Source of the DNA: Bacteroidaceae bacterium
GTDB taxonomy: Bacteria > Bacteroidota > Bacteroidia > Bacteroidales > Bacteroidaceae
Length of the DNA stretch: 12,406 bases
Direction: 5' to 3'
Assembly: GCA_900770705.1 (NCBI GenBank)
Contig: CAAGLF010000058.1
Coordinates: forward strand, 1 to 12,406
The notes under the pieces are model-generated. The model was not told the origin of the DNA, searched no databases, and was given only the letters and a program-made list of their open reading frames with translations. Positions 1 to 7,669 of the stretch are shown one piece after another (position 1 is the first letter of the stretch; every line of letters starts with the position of its first letter). The translations under genes were made by a program, and so were the position numbers.

Positions 1-100
1 ATCGTTGCCGAAGATGGACCCCATCTTCGGCGAAGGTGGAGCCCATTGTGCTTCAGGCTGCGGGCCGCCGCTGCCGGAGGCGGGCCACAGCCGACTGTGC
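1..100. repeat. Degraded copy of the GGGCCC 22-bp repeat element, cut by the window edge
   Basis: Two imperfect cores, GGACCC (16-21) and GAGCCC (39-44), lie 23 bp apart. Their linkers match those of the intact arrays at 7670-7882 and 11389-11579. Read on the minus strand, the first linker is CATCTTCGGCAACGAT, 14 of 16 bases identical to the inverted linker at 11461-11476. The two linkers around core 16-21 face each other, giving a 10-bp inverted repeat (8-17 with 21-30, CCGAAGATGG). The following GGGCC-GCCGCTGCCGG (62-78) resembles the tail module of element A (7823-7840). The copy may continue to the left of the window. No coding potential is seen. Confidence 0.6.
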
Positions 101-310
101 AGCGGGGAAAAAGAGGAAAGGAAGAGGGGCGCCACGCCGGCAGACACTGCGGGAGGGCGGTGGCGCTGCGGGCCACCTGTATACAAGGTATGGCGGGCCG
201 GCGGCACGTAAAGCAGGCGCGGGGCGTGTCCGAGTCACGCCCCGCGCATGGCCGCCTCCGGCGCGGACGGAGGCAATGCCCGGCCCCGACGATGGCTCCG
301 CCTATACACG
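101..310. other. GC-rich gene-free region with two hairpins
   Basis: No believable gene lies here. The open frames crossing it have no Bacteroidetes promoter, resemble nothing, and two of them run on antisense through the tRNA. It holds a perfect 12-bp hairpin (217-228 with 236-247, 7-nt loop) and a 7-bp hairpin (254-260 with 268-274), neither followed by a T-run on either strand. The motif GCGGGCC occurs four times across 60-199 (at 60, 80, 168 and 193), possibly a remnant of the GGGCCC repeat family. Confidence 0.5.
217..247. repeat. Perfect 12-bp hairpin
   Basis: GCGCGGGGCGTG (217-228) and CACGCCCCGCGC (236-247) are exact reverse complements around a 7-nt loop. The stem is almost entirely G-C. 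No T-tract follows on either strand, so it is not a standard intrinsic terminator. It could be an RNA processing or stability structure for a transcript from outside the window. Confidence 0.7.
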
Positions 311-355
311 AAAAAGCCATCGGGAAGCCGCATTGGCTGTTCTCGATGGCTTTTT
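311..355 (-). terminator. Rho-independent terminator of the tRNA-Pro gene
   Basis: AAAAAGCCATCG (311-322) and CGATGGCTTTTT (344-355) form a perfect 12-bp stem whose ends are an A-run and a T-run. It can therefore terminate in either direction. An inner AGCC/GGCT pair can form in the loop. It starts only a few bases past the encoded CCA end of the tRNA on the minus strand. Confidence 0.9.
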
Positions 356-358
356 CTT

Positions 359-436
359 TGGTCGGGGTGACTGGATTCGAACCAGCGACCACACGCCCCC
401 CAGACGCGTACTCTAACCGGGCTGAGCTACACCCCG
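359..436 (-). tRNA. tRNA-Pro (anticodon GGG), CCA end encoded
   Basis: On the minus strand the sequence folds as a full cloverleaf of 75 nt plus an encoded CCA (359-361). The 7-bp acceptor stem is CGGGGTG/CACCCCG, with the C1-G72 pair typical of bacterial proline tRNA. The D-arm stem is GCTC/GAGT. The anticodon loop CTGGGGG gives anticodon GGG, reading CCC and CCT codons. The T-arm loop is TTCGAAT. Some stem positions are G-U wobbles. A promoter (531-561) lies upstream and a terminator (311-355) downstream, so it is a single-gene unit. Confidence 0.97.
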
Positions 437-530
437 CAAGGGACTTATACGGAAAGCAAGGCAGTTGGTTATCTCGACAGGGGAATGAGCACCCAACGTT
501 CGGCGGCCTCTTGTTCCGTTTAAGCGACTG
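437..530 (-). other. tRNA-Pro leader, no gene
   Basis: This is the stretch between the predicted start of transcription (about 524) and the mature 5' end of the tRNA. The roughly 88-nt leader would be removed by RNase P. No second tRNA or reading frame is visible in it. Confidence 0.5.
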
Positions 531-561
531 CAAAAGTAGTACTTTCTTTTGAACCGACAAA
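531..561 (-). promoter_or_regulatory. Bacteroidetes-type promoter of tRNA-Pro
   Basis: On the minus strand a TTTG -33 element (558-561) is followed after exactly 19 nt by the -7 box TACTTTTG (531-538), matching TTTG-N19-TAnnTTTG. Directly upstream are a 14-bp palindrome TTTTTCGCGAAAAA (563-576) and alternating A6 and T6 runs. These could act as an AT-rich upstream element, as is common at strong stable-RNA promoters. Confidence 0.85.
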
Positions 562-643
562 CTTTTTCGCGAAAAAATCCTTTTTTCTCCTAAAAAATAG
601 GGGTCGCGAGGGGCTCAGGGGGTAGGACTCGTGGCTTTTTACG

Positions 644-651
644 TATCTTTG
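644..651 (+). promoter_or_regulatory. -7 box of the DASS transporter promoter
   Basis: TATCTTTG matches TAnnTTTG and lies 43 nt before the ATG at 695. No TTTG is found at the expected -33 position (around 621-624), so the promoter may be weak or need an activator. It diverges from the tRNA-Pro promoter. Confidence 0.7.
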
Positions 652-694
652 TCTGGAGAGAACTTATAGTAGAACAAACCGGACTTTACTGCTT

Positions 695-2578
695 ATGACG
701 CTTACACTGATTGTATTGTCGGTGACGGCCGCCCTGTTTGTGTGGGGACGGTGGCGCGCCGACTTCGTGGCCATCTGCGCCCTGCTGGTGCTGGTGGTGG
801 CCGATATTCTTACGCCCGAAGAGGCACTGGCGGGCTTTGCGAACCCTGTGGTGGCGATGATGGTGGGACTGTTTGTCGTGGGTGGCGGCCTGTTTTCCAC
901 GGGGCTGGCCAAGATGGTGGGCAGCCGCATACTCGGCATGGCGGGCACGAACGAGTCACGGTTGTTCGTATGGCTGATGGCGGCCACGGCACTGGTGGGC
1001 GCCTTTGTGAGCAATACGGGCACGGTGGCACTGCTGCTGCCCATCGTGGTGAGTATGACGAAAGCGGCCGGCTTGCCCGCATCGAGGTACTTGATGCCGA
1101 TGGCCTTTGCCGGCAGCATGGGCGGAATGTTGACACTGATCGGCACACCGCCCAACCTGATTGTGCGCGACGTGCTGGCCGGCGAGGGCTATGCACCCCT
1201 GACCTTCTTCTCGTTCACCCCCGTAGGTCTGGTATGCATTGCCGTGGGAGTGGCGGTATTGCTGCCATTGAGCAAGCGCTTCCTGGGCCACAGCCGCGTG
1301 CAGCCGGAGAAATGGCAGGGCGGGAAGTCGCCCGAGGAGCTGGCGGAGGAATACGGCGTGGCCGCGGAGATGGTACGGCTCTCAGTGCCGGCCGGCTCGG
1401 CCATCATCGGCAGGAATGTGCAGGACCTGCGCGTGCAGGAGCGCTACGGACTGAACCTGACCGAAGTGAGAAGGCTACGCAAGGAGACCACTCCCCTGCT
1501 CCGGCAGGTCACGCAATACGCAGCAGGGGAGGCATGCTTCGCGGCCGGCGACGTAGTCTATGCCACCGGCCCGGAACAGGGTGTGCGGCTCTTCGCCACA
1601 GATTGGGGACTGGAAGTGCGAGGCGGGCGCGTGAAACGCCGGAATCTGAAGTTCTACGACGTGGGAATGGCCGAAGCCCTGCTGCTTCCCGGTTCCCGCC
1701 TGACGGGAAAGACACTGGCAGAAGTGGGATTCCGGACGCAATATGGACTGAACGTGCTGGGCATCCGAAGGGGCAGCCGCTATCTGCGCTCGGGACTGAA
1801 GGACTGCCGTCTGCAGGCAGCCGACATCATTCTGGTGCAAGGCCCGTGGAGCAACATCGCCCGACTGCCCGAAGCGGAGACCCGCTTTGCCCCAGGTGCG
1901 GCCGGCACCGGCGTGCCTACGGCCAAGGACTTCGTGGTGCTGGGGGAACCACTGGCGCAGGCCGCCCGCGTGACCCTCGACTACAAGGCCCCGCTGGCCA
2001 CGCTGATTATGCTGCTGATGGTGGTCACGATGGCCGTAGACTCCATTCCCGTTGCCCCGGTCACAGCTGTCATGCTGGCAGCGGTGGCGATGGTGGCCAC
2101 CGGCTGTGTGCGCGGTGTGGAGGCAGCTTATAAGACCATTAACTGGGAGAGTATCATCCTCTTTGGCGCCATGCTGCCCATGTCGACGGCACTCTCGAAG
2201 ACAGGTGCCTCGGCCATGGTGGCCCACTCTCTGGCAGACGCCTGCGGAGGCAGCTCGCCCTATGTGCTGCTGGCAGCCGTCTATGCCGTCACCTCACTCC
2301 TCACTTTCTTCATCAGCAACACAGTGACAGCGGTATTGATGGCACCCATCGCCCTGACGGCTGCCACGACCTCGGGCATCTCGGCCGTGCCGCTACTGAT
2401 GGCGGTGACGGTGGCCGCCTCGATGTGCTTCGCTTCTCCCTTCAGTACACCGCCCAACGCGCTGGTGATGTCGGCCGGTTCCTACCGCACCATCGACTAC
2501 ATCAAGGTGGGCCTGCCCCTGCAGGTGGTGATGGCGGTGGCGATGATTGCGGTGCTGCCCTGGCTCTTCCCCTTCTGA
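695..2578 (+). CDS. DASS/SLC13-type anion transporter with two RCK_C (TrkA_C) domains
   Basis: Inner-membrane symporter of the divalent anion:Na+ (SLC13/ArsB-like) superfamily, 627 aa. Hydrophobic segments fill residues 1-195 and 430-627. Both inverted-repeat halves keep their substrate/sodium signatures: SNT at 106-108 with GTPPN at 150-154, and SNT at 541-543 with STPPN at 584-588. Residues about 225-400 form a soluble insert of two tandem RCK_C-like domains, a known layout in bacterial SLC13 permeases and thought to be regulatory ligand-binding. Substrate (sulfate, dicarboxylate or other) cannot be told from sequence. The first ATG after the TATCTTTG box was taken as start; no Shine-Dalgarno is evident. 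It appears monocistronic, since the next gene has its own -7 box. Confidence 0.93.
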   Translation: MTLTLIVLSVTAALFVWGRWRADFVAICALLVLVVADILTPEEALAGFANPVVAMMVGLFVVGGGLFSTGLAKMVGSRILGMAGTNESRLFVWLMAATALVGAFVSNTGTVALLLPIVVSMTKAAGLPASRYLMPMAFAGSMGGMLTLIGTPPNLIVRDVLAGEGYAPLTFFSFTPVGLVCIAVGVAVLLPLSKRFLGHSRVQPEKWQGGKSPEELAEEYGVAAEMVRLSVPAGSAIIGRNVQDLRVQERYGLNLTEVRRLRKETTPLLRQVTQYAAGEACFAAGDVVYATGPEQGVRLFATDWGLEVRGGRVKRRNLKFYDVGMAEALLLPGSRLTGKTLAEVGFRTQYGLNVLGIRRGSRYLRSGLKDCRLQAADIILVQGPWSNIARLPEAETRFAPGAAGTGVPTAKDFVVLGEPLAQAARVTLDYKAPLATLIMLLMVVTMAVDSIPVAPVTAVMLAAVAMVATGCVRGVEAAYKTINWESIILFGAMLPMSTALSKTGASAMVAHSLADACGGSSPYVLLAAVYAVTSLLTFFISNTVTAVLMAPIALTAATTSGISAVPLLMAVTVAASMCFASPFSTPPNALVMSAGSYRTIDYIKVGLPLQVVMAVAMIAVLPWLFPF

Positions 2579-2655
2579 CGCAGGCTGAAAGCAGGGCCAC
2601 GGGATGTTTCGTCAGAAAGCGGTGAGGAAGGAGGTGGGTTCCGGATTTTTTATAC

Positions 2656-2663
2656 TACATTTG
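2656..2663 (+). promoter_or_regulatory. -7 box of the glycosyltransferase pair promoter
   Basis: TACATTTG matches TAnnTTTG and lies 25 nt before the ATG at 2689. No clear TTTG is present about 19 nt upstream. It would drive 2689-3627 and 3643-4581 together. Confidence 0.7.
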
Positions 2664-2688
2664 CAGTTCATTCAGACACTACAAAAAA

Positions 2689-3627
2689 ATGAAGCACGCA
2701 TTGTGGTACCACTGGCTGAAGAAAGTGGCATTCGCCCTGGTGGAAACGCCCCGGATATGCTTCCCCGTAAGCCGGCCGCGGCTCATTATGACGCTGCTCG
2801 TCAAGAACGAGGAGCAGACACTGGAGCAGGTATTGCGCTTCCACAAGGCTCAGGGCGTGGACGCCTTCATCGTCACCGACAACAACTCCACCGACCACAC
2901 ACCCGACATCATAGAGCGATTCCGCCGGGCAGGGTGGATAGTGGCCCACATCCGCGAGGCCGGTCAGGACTACCGGCAGAAGCGATGGGTGGACAGGATG
3001 GTATGGATGGCCAAAAGGCAATTCCACGCCGACTGGGTAATCAACGCAGATGCCGACGAATTCTGGTATTCACCCACGGGCTCGCTCAAGACAGAGATGG
3101 CCCAGGCCCGCGGCAATGTGCTGGCAGCAGAGGTGAGGAATGTGCTGCCCGAAGAGGGAAAGTCCATCTGGGAATGGGACAAGACGGTGCGGTATGTGCC
3201 GGAACCGGAGCGCTACGACCTCTCCCTCTACTCCACTTTCGGCAAGATGTACAAGAAAGTGTGCCACCGCACGGCAGGATACTTGCAGATAGCTATGGGC
3301 AACCACAAGGTGACGATGTGGCCGAAGTGGGAACAACGCAGCGGCATCATCATCTACCATTACCAGATACGCACCCGACAACAGTTCGTGGAAAAGATGG
3401 TGAATGGCGGCAGGCAACTGGAAAACAACCCTTCCCGCCACGGTGGACGGCACTGGCGTTACTACTATACTATATATAAGGAAGGGCGACTTGAAGAGGA
3501 ATACGACCGCGTGGTCGGCACAAAGGTGCGGGAAGCCCTTGCTGCCGACGGCTATATCCTGCAGGACAACAAGGTGCCGACGCTGCTGGCCGCCCTCGGC
3601 GACGAAGCCGGACACCAGCATCCGTAA
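2689..3627 (+). CDS. GT2-like glycosyltransferase (Glyco_tranf_2_4 type)
   Basis: Cytosolic or membrane-associated sugar transferase of GT-A fold, 312 aa, using a nucleotide sugar. The N-terminal strand-loop (LIMTLLVKNEE, about 32-42) and VTDNNSTDHT (62-71) form the nucleotide-binding part. The metal-binding acidic motif DAD is at 121-123 within NADADEFW. A later HYQIRT block (224-229) is typical of the Glyco_tranf_2_4/GT92-like subgroup. No signal peptide or strong membrane segment is seen. Start: first ATG after the -7 box at 2656. The next gene begins 15 nt after the stop, so they form an operon. Acceptor unknown; a cell-surface polysaccharide or glycan role is inferred from family and neighbour. 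Confidence 0.9.
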   Translation: MKHALWYHWLKKVAFALVETPRICFPVSRPRLIMTLLVKNEEQTLEQVLRFHKAQGVDAFIVTDNNSTDHTPDIIERFRRAGWIVAHIREAGQDYRQKRWVDRMVWMAKRQFHADWVINADADEFWYSPTGSLKTEMAQARGNVLAAEVRNVLPEEGKSIWEWDKTVRYVPEPERYDLSLYSTFGKMYKKVCHRTAGYLQIAMGNHKVTMWPKWEQRSGIIIYHYQIRTRQQFVEKMVNGGRQLENNPSRHGGRHWRYYYTIYKEGRLEEEYDRVVGTKVREALAADGYILQDNKVPTLLAALGDEAGHQHP

Positions 3628-3642
3628 AGCCCTTCCATCCCT

Positions 3643-4581
3643 ATGAAAACAGTACTTATCTGCAGCCCTTACGCCCCATTGGACTATATACTGGAGGGAC
3701 TTCACCTTCCGGACGTGTCGGTCGTACGCCTGAAGAAGCCCGCCCGCGGCCTGCTCCCGAGCCTGCTGCGCGGTCTGTGCAGGTGGACCGGACTGTCCGC
3801 CCGCTGCCACCGGCTGTTCTTTGCAGCGGAAACGAACCGTCAGCTGACGGCCCTATCCCGCTCCACTGGGCCTATGCGCGCCATTATCATAGACGCAAAG
3901 CGGCCTGTATGGCTGTCCATTCTTCCCAAAGTGCTGCCTCCACAGTGCGAACGCCACCTGTACTTCTGGACACCGGTGCAGGCCATCTACCACCGTCTGA
4001 GTCCCCGTCGCCTGCAGCACCGGCTGCAAAGTCTCTCTCGGCTCTACCACCTCAGTTCGTTCAACCCCGACGACCGCCGGCTCTGTCCGGCCCTGCAATT
4101 CCGCACACAGTTCTTCCGTTTGCTTCCACCCGGCCCCGAAGCGAGCCAACCACTGGCCTGGTTTGTGGGACAGGACAAGGGGCGTTCTGCCCTGCTTGCC
4201 CATTGCCGGAGGCTGCTGGAGAGCCAGGGTGTGGCGTGCGATTTCGTGGTTGTGCGCAAGGGTGAGCGCGGACTGAGCTATCGGGAGTGTATGGAGCGGG
4301 CCGCCCGGAGCACCCTTATCGTCGACATCACGCTCGGACAGAACGGGCTTTCACTGCGGCCAATGGAAGCCCTGTACCTCGGCAAGAAGCTCCTTACCAA
4401 CAATGCCGACATCCGACAGTGCGACTTCTACCATCCCGACAACATCTTCATTCTGGGTGTCGACAGCGAAGACCGCCTTTCTTCGTTCCTGCAAAGCTCT
4501 ATGGCTACGACAAGCGCTGCCATCAGGCAGCGCTACGACATCAATACGTGGGTGGAAGGCTTTGCCCACCCCGCAGAATAA
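3643..4581 (+). CDS. Probable GT-B-like glycosyltransferase-related protein
   Basis: A 312-aa protein without an obvious named family. The layout suggests a GT-B fold. The N-terminal half opens with a hydrophobic strand (residues 1-10) and has IIIDAK (81-86). The C-terminal half begins with FVGQDKGR (174-181). It then carries a segment with SYRECMERA (212-220), a DITLGQNGLSLR stretch (228-239), MEALYLGKKLLTNN (241-254) and FYHPDNIFI (262-270). A conserved-looking Glu in a MEAL-type helix before a KKL-x-TNN strand recalls the donor-site region of capsule and LPS glycosyltransferase-like proteins; this is judged from memory of such proteins. It is Arg- and Cys-rich in the first third. Co-transcribed with the GT2 gene. 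Its stop lies 9 bp from that of the convergent metallophosphoesterase, with no terminator between. Confidence 0.75.
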   Translation: MKTVLICSPYAPLDYILEGLHLPDVSVVRLKKPARGLLPSLLRGLCRWTGLSARCHRLFFAAETNRQLTALSRSTGPMRAIIIDAKRPVWLSILPKVLPPQCERHLYFWTPVQAIYHRLSPRRLQHRLQSLSRLYHLSSFNPDDRRLCPALQFRTQFFRLLPPGPEASQPLAWFVGQDKGRSALLAHCRRLLESQGVACDFVVVRKGERGLSYRECMERAARSTLIVDITLGQNGLSLRPMEALYLGKKLLTNNADIRQCDFYHPDNIFILGVDSEDRLSSFLQSSMATTSAAIRQRYDINTWVEGFAHPAE

Positions 4582-4590
4582 TTCTTCTTT

Positions 4591-5760
4591 CTACAGCGTG
4601 TACGTGTGAAGGCAGGTGCCTTCGCAGTCAATCACCTCTACATTCAAGTCTTTTCCGGCCTTGCGTATGACCAGCAATGTGGCCTCCTGCGGCCCGGGTC
4701 CTCCCCCGATGACGACGGGGAAGGGGTTTCCCAACTGTGCTGTCGGCAGCCAGGTGAAGCGGTGGGTATGGCCATTGAAGGCAGCATCGAACTTCGCCTT
4801 CGCCAGAAGCGGCAACCAGCGCTCCCGGCATGGGGTACTGATGTCTCCGGCTTCGTCGTTGTCGCCGCGGAAGAAGAGGGGGATGTGGTGGAAGAGCAGG
4901 CGCCGCTTTGCCTTGCGGAAGGCGCGGCCGACCGTCTCCTCCCGCAGGAAGTCTGCCTGTGCCTGCCGGAATCCGTCGAAGTCGTTGAGCCCGTAGTACA
5001 CCCAGGTGGTGTCGGGCTTGTCCTCTCCGCAGTCCAGGAATACCAACCGTGTGTCGCCATAGGAGCAGGCAAAGTAGGTCTGTCCTGTCGGTGTGTCGAA
5101 CAGAGAGAGCATACCGGAGGAGTAAGCATCGCGTATCTCGTGGTTGCCTCTGAGGAACACTGCCGGTATTTCGGCACACTGGAAGGCCTGGACCAAGGTA
5201 TGCACCATCTGCAGTGCGTCCTTCCTTTCGTGGGGTTCGGGCAGGCAGTCGCCGTTGAAGATGGTCAGGTCGTGCGGTATGGTGGCCGCCACCCGGCTCA
5301 GGCGTTCGATGGTCCGGGGCTGCATATGGAGGTCGTTGAGCACAACGGCGGTGAATGTGTCGGTCTGTTCGGCCGGCAGGCGGAACCGGTAGAAAGGAGT
5401 ACGCTCCACACTGCCGAAGCGTTTGCTGTAGGCGTGTGAGGCCAGTATGGGCTGTGTGCAGACGCGGTAATAATAGGTGTGGCCTGCGTGGAGGCCATCG
5501 AGGCGCACTTTGTGTTCTATGTCGTGCACCACTTCCTGCCCACCGGCCAGCTGCCTGCCGCTGAGCAGGCGGAGCGTGTCCGTGCCATATTCCACCCAGG
5601 TATGGGCTTGTCCGCGTGTCTGGTACATCACGGTGACGCCCGTTGTCGACAGGTTCTGCAGGTAGGGGCTGCCGAGCAGTTCCGCTTCCGGCGGGGTTTC
5701 CGGCTGTGCCGGTGCGGGGTGGGGGCAGAGGAGGGCTGCAATCAGGAGTATCTTTTTCAT
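4591..5760 (-). CDS. Secreted purple-acid-phosphatase-like metallophosphoesterase
   Basis: Exported dinuclear-metal phosphohydrolase, 389 aa. The start at 5760 was chosen over an in-frame ATG at 5796 because it opens directly with a signal peptide (MKKILL then a hydrophobic run to about residue 19). Residues 28-128 look like the fibronectin-III-like N-terminal domain of purple acid phosphatases (YLQNLSTTGVTVMYQT start). The calcineurin-like catalytic domain has every expected motif in order: D-L-H (143-145), GD (170-171), GNHE (205-208), HH (291-292) and GHTH (330-333). The substrate is unknown. No TAnnTTTG box precedes it, so it may depend on transcription from gpmI through the inverted-repeat region 5773-5912. 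Stop 9 bp from the convergent gene. Confidence 0.93.
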   Translation of the reverse strand: MKKILLIAALLCPHPAPAQPETPPEAELLGSPYLQNLSTTGVTVMYQTRGQAHTWVEYGTDTLRLLSGRQLAGGQEVVHDIEHKVRLDGLHAGHTYYYRVCTQPILASHAYSKRFGSVERTPFYRFRLPAEQTDTFTAVVLNDLHMQPRTIERLSRVAATIPHDLTIFNGDCLPEPHERKDALQMVHTLVQAFQCAEIPAVFLRGNHEIRDAYSSGMLSLFDTPTGQTYFACSYGDTRLVFLDCGEDKPDTTWVYYGLNDFDGFRQAQADFLREETVGRAFRKAKRRLLFHHIPLFFRGDNDEAGDISTPCRERWLPLLAKAKFDAAFNGHTHRFTWLPTAQLGNPFPVVIGGGPGPQEATLLVIRKAGKDLNVEVIDCEGTCLHTYTL

Positions 5761-5772
5761 TGTCTTTGCAGG

Positions 5773-5912
5773 CAGTATGCAAGGGTCCGGCCACAAAAGG
5801 CGGGAGCCAGAGGCCGGAGTGGCTGTCGGGCCAGTGCGCCGCTGTCTTCTTTACAGTATGCGCACGGGTCCGGCTTTTCCACCGCCAGCCTCTGGCTCCC
5901 TGTTCTTTTGTG
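5773..5912. repeat. Nested direct and inverted repeats between gpmI and the phosphoesterase gene
   Basis: Long inverted arms: CACAAAAG (5792-5799) pairs with CTTTTGTG (5905-5912), and GGGAGCCAGAGGC (5802-5814) pairs with GCCTCTGGCTCCC (5888-5900), each perfectly. The loop contains a further GTGCGC/GCGCAC pair (5834-5839, 5860-5865). A direct repeat crosses this: CAGTATGC then GGGTCCGGC at 5773-5780/5783-5791 and again at 5854-5861/5866-5874. It starts 9 nt past the gpmI stop in the direction of transcription. It could be an RNA stability or attenuation structure, or a small MITE-like insertion. No target-site duplication is visible. Confidence 0.75.
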
Positions 5913-5921
5913 TCAGGTTTT

Positions 5922-7460
5922 TCAGTCTTCTATCAGATTCTTACCCGTCATTTCGGCCGGTTGCGGCAGTCCCATTATATGGAGTATGCTGGGCGCCACG
6001 TCGGCCAATACGCCGTTGTGCACCCGTGCGGCCTTGTTCTCCGTGACGTAGATGAAAGGCACGGGGTTGAGCGAGTGTGCCGTATTGGGCGAGCCGTCGG
6101 GATTCACGGCGTTGTCGGCATTGCCGTGGTCGGCGATGATGATGGTTTCGTAGCCCGTTTCGTTGGCGGCGGTCACTACATCCTTCACGCATTCGTCCAC
6201 TGCCTTCACTGCCTTTTCTATAGCAGGGTATATGCCGGTGTGCCCCACCATGTCTCCGTTGGCGAAGTTCACCACGATGAAGTCGTACTTGTCCTGGCGT
6301 ATGCTGGCCACGAGTTTGTCTTTCACCTCGTAGGCCGACATCTCCGGTTGCAGGTCGTAGGTGGCCACTTTAGGCGAGGCTACGAGTGTACGCTCCTCTC
6401 CTTCATAGGGCGTTTCGCGTCCGCCGTTGAAGAAGAAGGTGACGTGTGCGTACTTCTCCGTCTCGGCCGTATGGAGCTGTCGCAGTCCCTTGCTGCTGAG
6501 GTATTCGCCGAGTGTGTTCACGACGTTCTCTTTCGGGAAGAGGATTCCCACGCCCTTGAAGCTGGCGTCGTAGGGAGTCATGCAGAAGTATTGCAGTCCC
6601 GGGATGGTATGCATCCCTTCTTCCGGCATGTCCTGCTGGGTGAGTACGATAGTGAGTTCCTTGGCCCGGTCGTTACGGTAGTTGAAGAATATGACGACGT
6701 CGCCCTCCTTGATGCGTCCGTCGACGGCGGCGTTGACCAGGGGTTCCATGAATTCGTCGGTGTTCTTGTGCTCTTCGCTGTCGGTGTCGTAGCAGCTCTG
6801 TACACCGTCTGCCATACTTCCCTGCACGGGGCGTCCCTTGCCTTCCACGAGCTGGTCGTAGGCTATCTTCACGCGGTTCCACCGTTTGTCGCGGTCCATC
6901 GCGTAGAAGCGGCCGATGATGCTGGCCACGTGTGCCCCGTTTGCCGCGCACACCTGTTCGAGCTGTTCTACAAAGCCCTTTCCGCTCTTGGGGTCGGTGT
7001 CGCGTCCGTCCATAAAGCAGTGTACATAGGTGCGCTCAGCCACGCCATACTCCCGGGCGATTTCCACGAGCTTGAACAGGTGGTCGAGGGAGGAGTGTAC
7101 GCCGCCGGTCGAGGTGAGTCCCATCAGGTGTACGCCTTTTCCCTGCTCCCTGGCATAGGAGTAGGCGCGCACCACCTCGGGGTTCTGCAGGATGCTGCCG
7201 TCGGCACAGGCCCGGTTGATTTTCACGAGGTCCTGATAGACGATACGGCCTGCGCCGATGTTGAGGTGTCCCACCTCCGAGTTCCCCATCTGTCCGTCGG
7301 GAAGTCCCACGTTTTCTCCCGAAGCCAGCAGCTCCGAGTGGGGATATGTATTGTCCAGGTGGTCCATAAAGGGAGTGGGCGTGCGGTAAATCACGTCGCC
7401 AGCTCCGCGGTTTCCGATTCCCCATCCGTCGAGAATCATAAGAAGCGCTTTCTTTGCCAT
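5922..7460 (-). CDS. gpmI: 2,3-bisphosphoglycerate-independent phosphoglycerate mutase
   Basis: Cytosolic glycolytic enzyme that interconverts 3- and 2-phosphoglycerate with two manganese ions and a phosphoserine intermediate. The 512 aa match the normal family length. The N-terminus LLMILDGWG carries the first metal Asp (D11). MGNSEVGHLNIGAGR holds the catalytic Ser (S61). Further family blocks are GRDTDPKSG, a DRDKRW segment, FFNYRNDRA and, near the C-terminus, the metal-site DHGNADNA. The start follows a TTGG-N19-TAACTTTG promoter. The phosphoesterase gene lies 161 bp downstream on the same strand. No defect is seen. Confidence 0.98.
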   Translation of the reverse strand: MAKKALLMILDGWGIGNRGAGDVIYRTPTPFMDHLDNTYPHSELLASGENVGLPDGQMGNSEVGHLNIGAGRIVYQDLVKINRACADGSILQNPEVVRAYSYAREQGKGVHLMGLTSTGGVHSSLDHLFKLVEIAREYGVAERTYVHCFMDGRDTDPKSGKGFVEQLEQVCAANGAHVASIIGRFYAMDRDKRWNRVKIAYDQLVEGKGRPVQGSMADGVQSCYDTDSEEHKNTDEFMEPLVNAAVDGRIKEGDVVIFFNYRNDRAKELTIVLTQQDMPEEGMHTIPGLQYFCMTPYDASFKGVGILFPKENVVNTLGEYLSSKGLRQLHTAETEKYAHVTFFFNGGRETPYEGEERTLVASPKVATYDLQPEMSAYEVKDKLVASIRQDKYDFIVVNFANGDMVGHTGIYPAIEKAVKAVDECVKDVVTAANETGYETIIIADHGNADNAVNPDGSPNTAHSLNPVPFIYVTENKAARVHNGVLADVAPSILHIMGLPQPAEMTGKNLIED

Positions 7461-7500
7461 AGTCGTTGAATCTGTTTATGTAATGGATAGTTTTCGGCAG

Positions 7501-7531
7501 CAAAGTTAGCGCAACGCGGGGGAGAAACCAA
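7501..7531 (-). promoter_or_regulatory. gpmI promoter (TTGG-N19-TAACTTTG)
   Basis: On the minus strand TTGG (7528-7531) is followed after 19 nt by TAACTTTG (7501-7508), ending 40 nt before the ATG. This has the same -33 variant and spacing as the arsR promoter at 11576-11606. Confidence 0.85.
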
Positions 7532-7539
7532 GCAAACGC

Positions 7540-7669
7540 CCCCCTTTTTTCGTCCGGCGGCCGCAATCGCGGGCTGCGGGGCGGGCAGAGCCGGCCTCCG
7601 TGCGCCCCTGTCGCGATGTCTGCCGGGCCCGGGTGCAGGGAGCGGCGGAGACCATTGGCGACAGGGTTT
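7540..7669. other. GC-rich gene-free spacer upstream of gpmI
   Basis: Between the gpmI promoter and the repeat array. It holds short palindromic patches such as CCGCAATCGCGG and a GGGCCC core at 7625-7630, and no open frame that looks real. The frames that cross it on the minus strand are the same ones that run through the repeat array and are taken as chance. Confidence 0.4.

Noticed and set aside
36..552. Plus-strand open frames crossing the tRNA region, with a VTGFEPATTRPP-like stretch
   Set aside because: That peptide is the well-known false translation of the antisense of a tRNA T-arm. The frames lack a promoter and overlap the tRNA and its terminator.
2604..3479. Plus-strand 291-aa frame overlapping the GT2 gene
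   Set aside because: It is a shadow frame. The GT2 frame has recognisable motifs, a DAD site and a promoter.
5761..5796. Upstream in-frame start for the metallophosphoesterase
   Set aside because: The ATG at 5760 opens with MKK and a hydrophobic signal sequence; the 12 added residues have no such role.
5792..5912. Complete insertion sequence
   Set aside because: No transposase frame and no target-site duplication; only an IR of about 120 bp is present.
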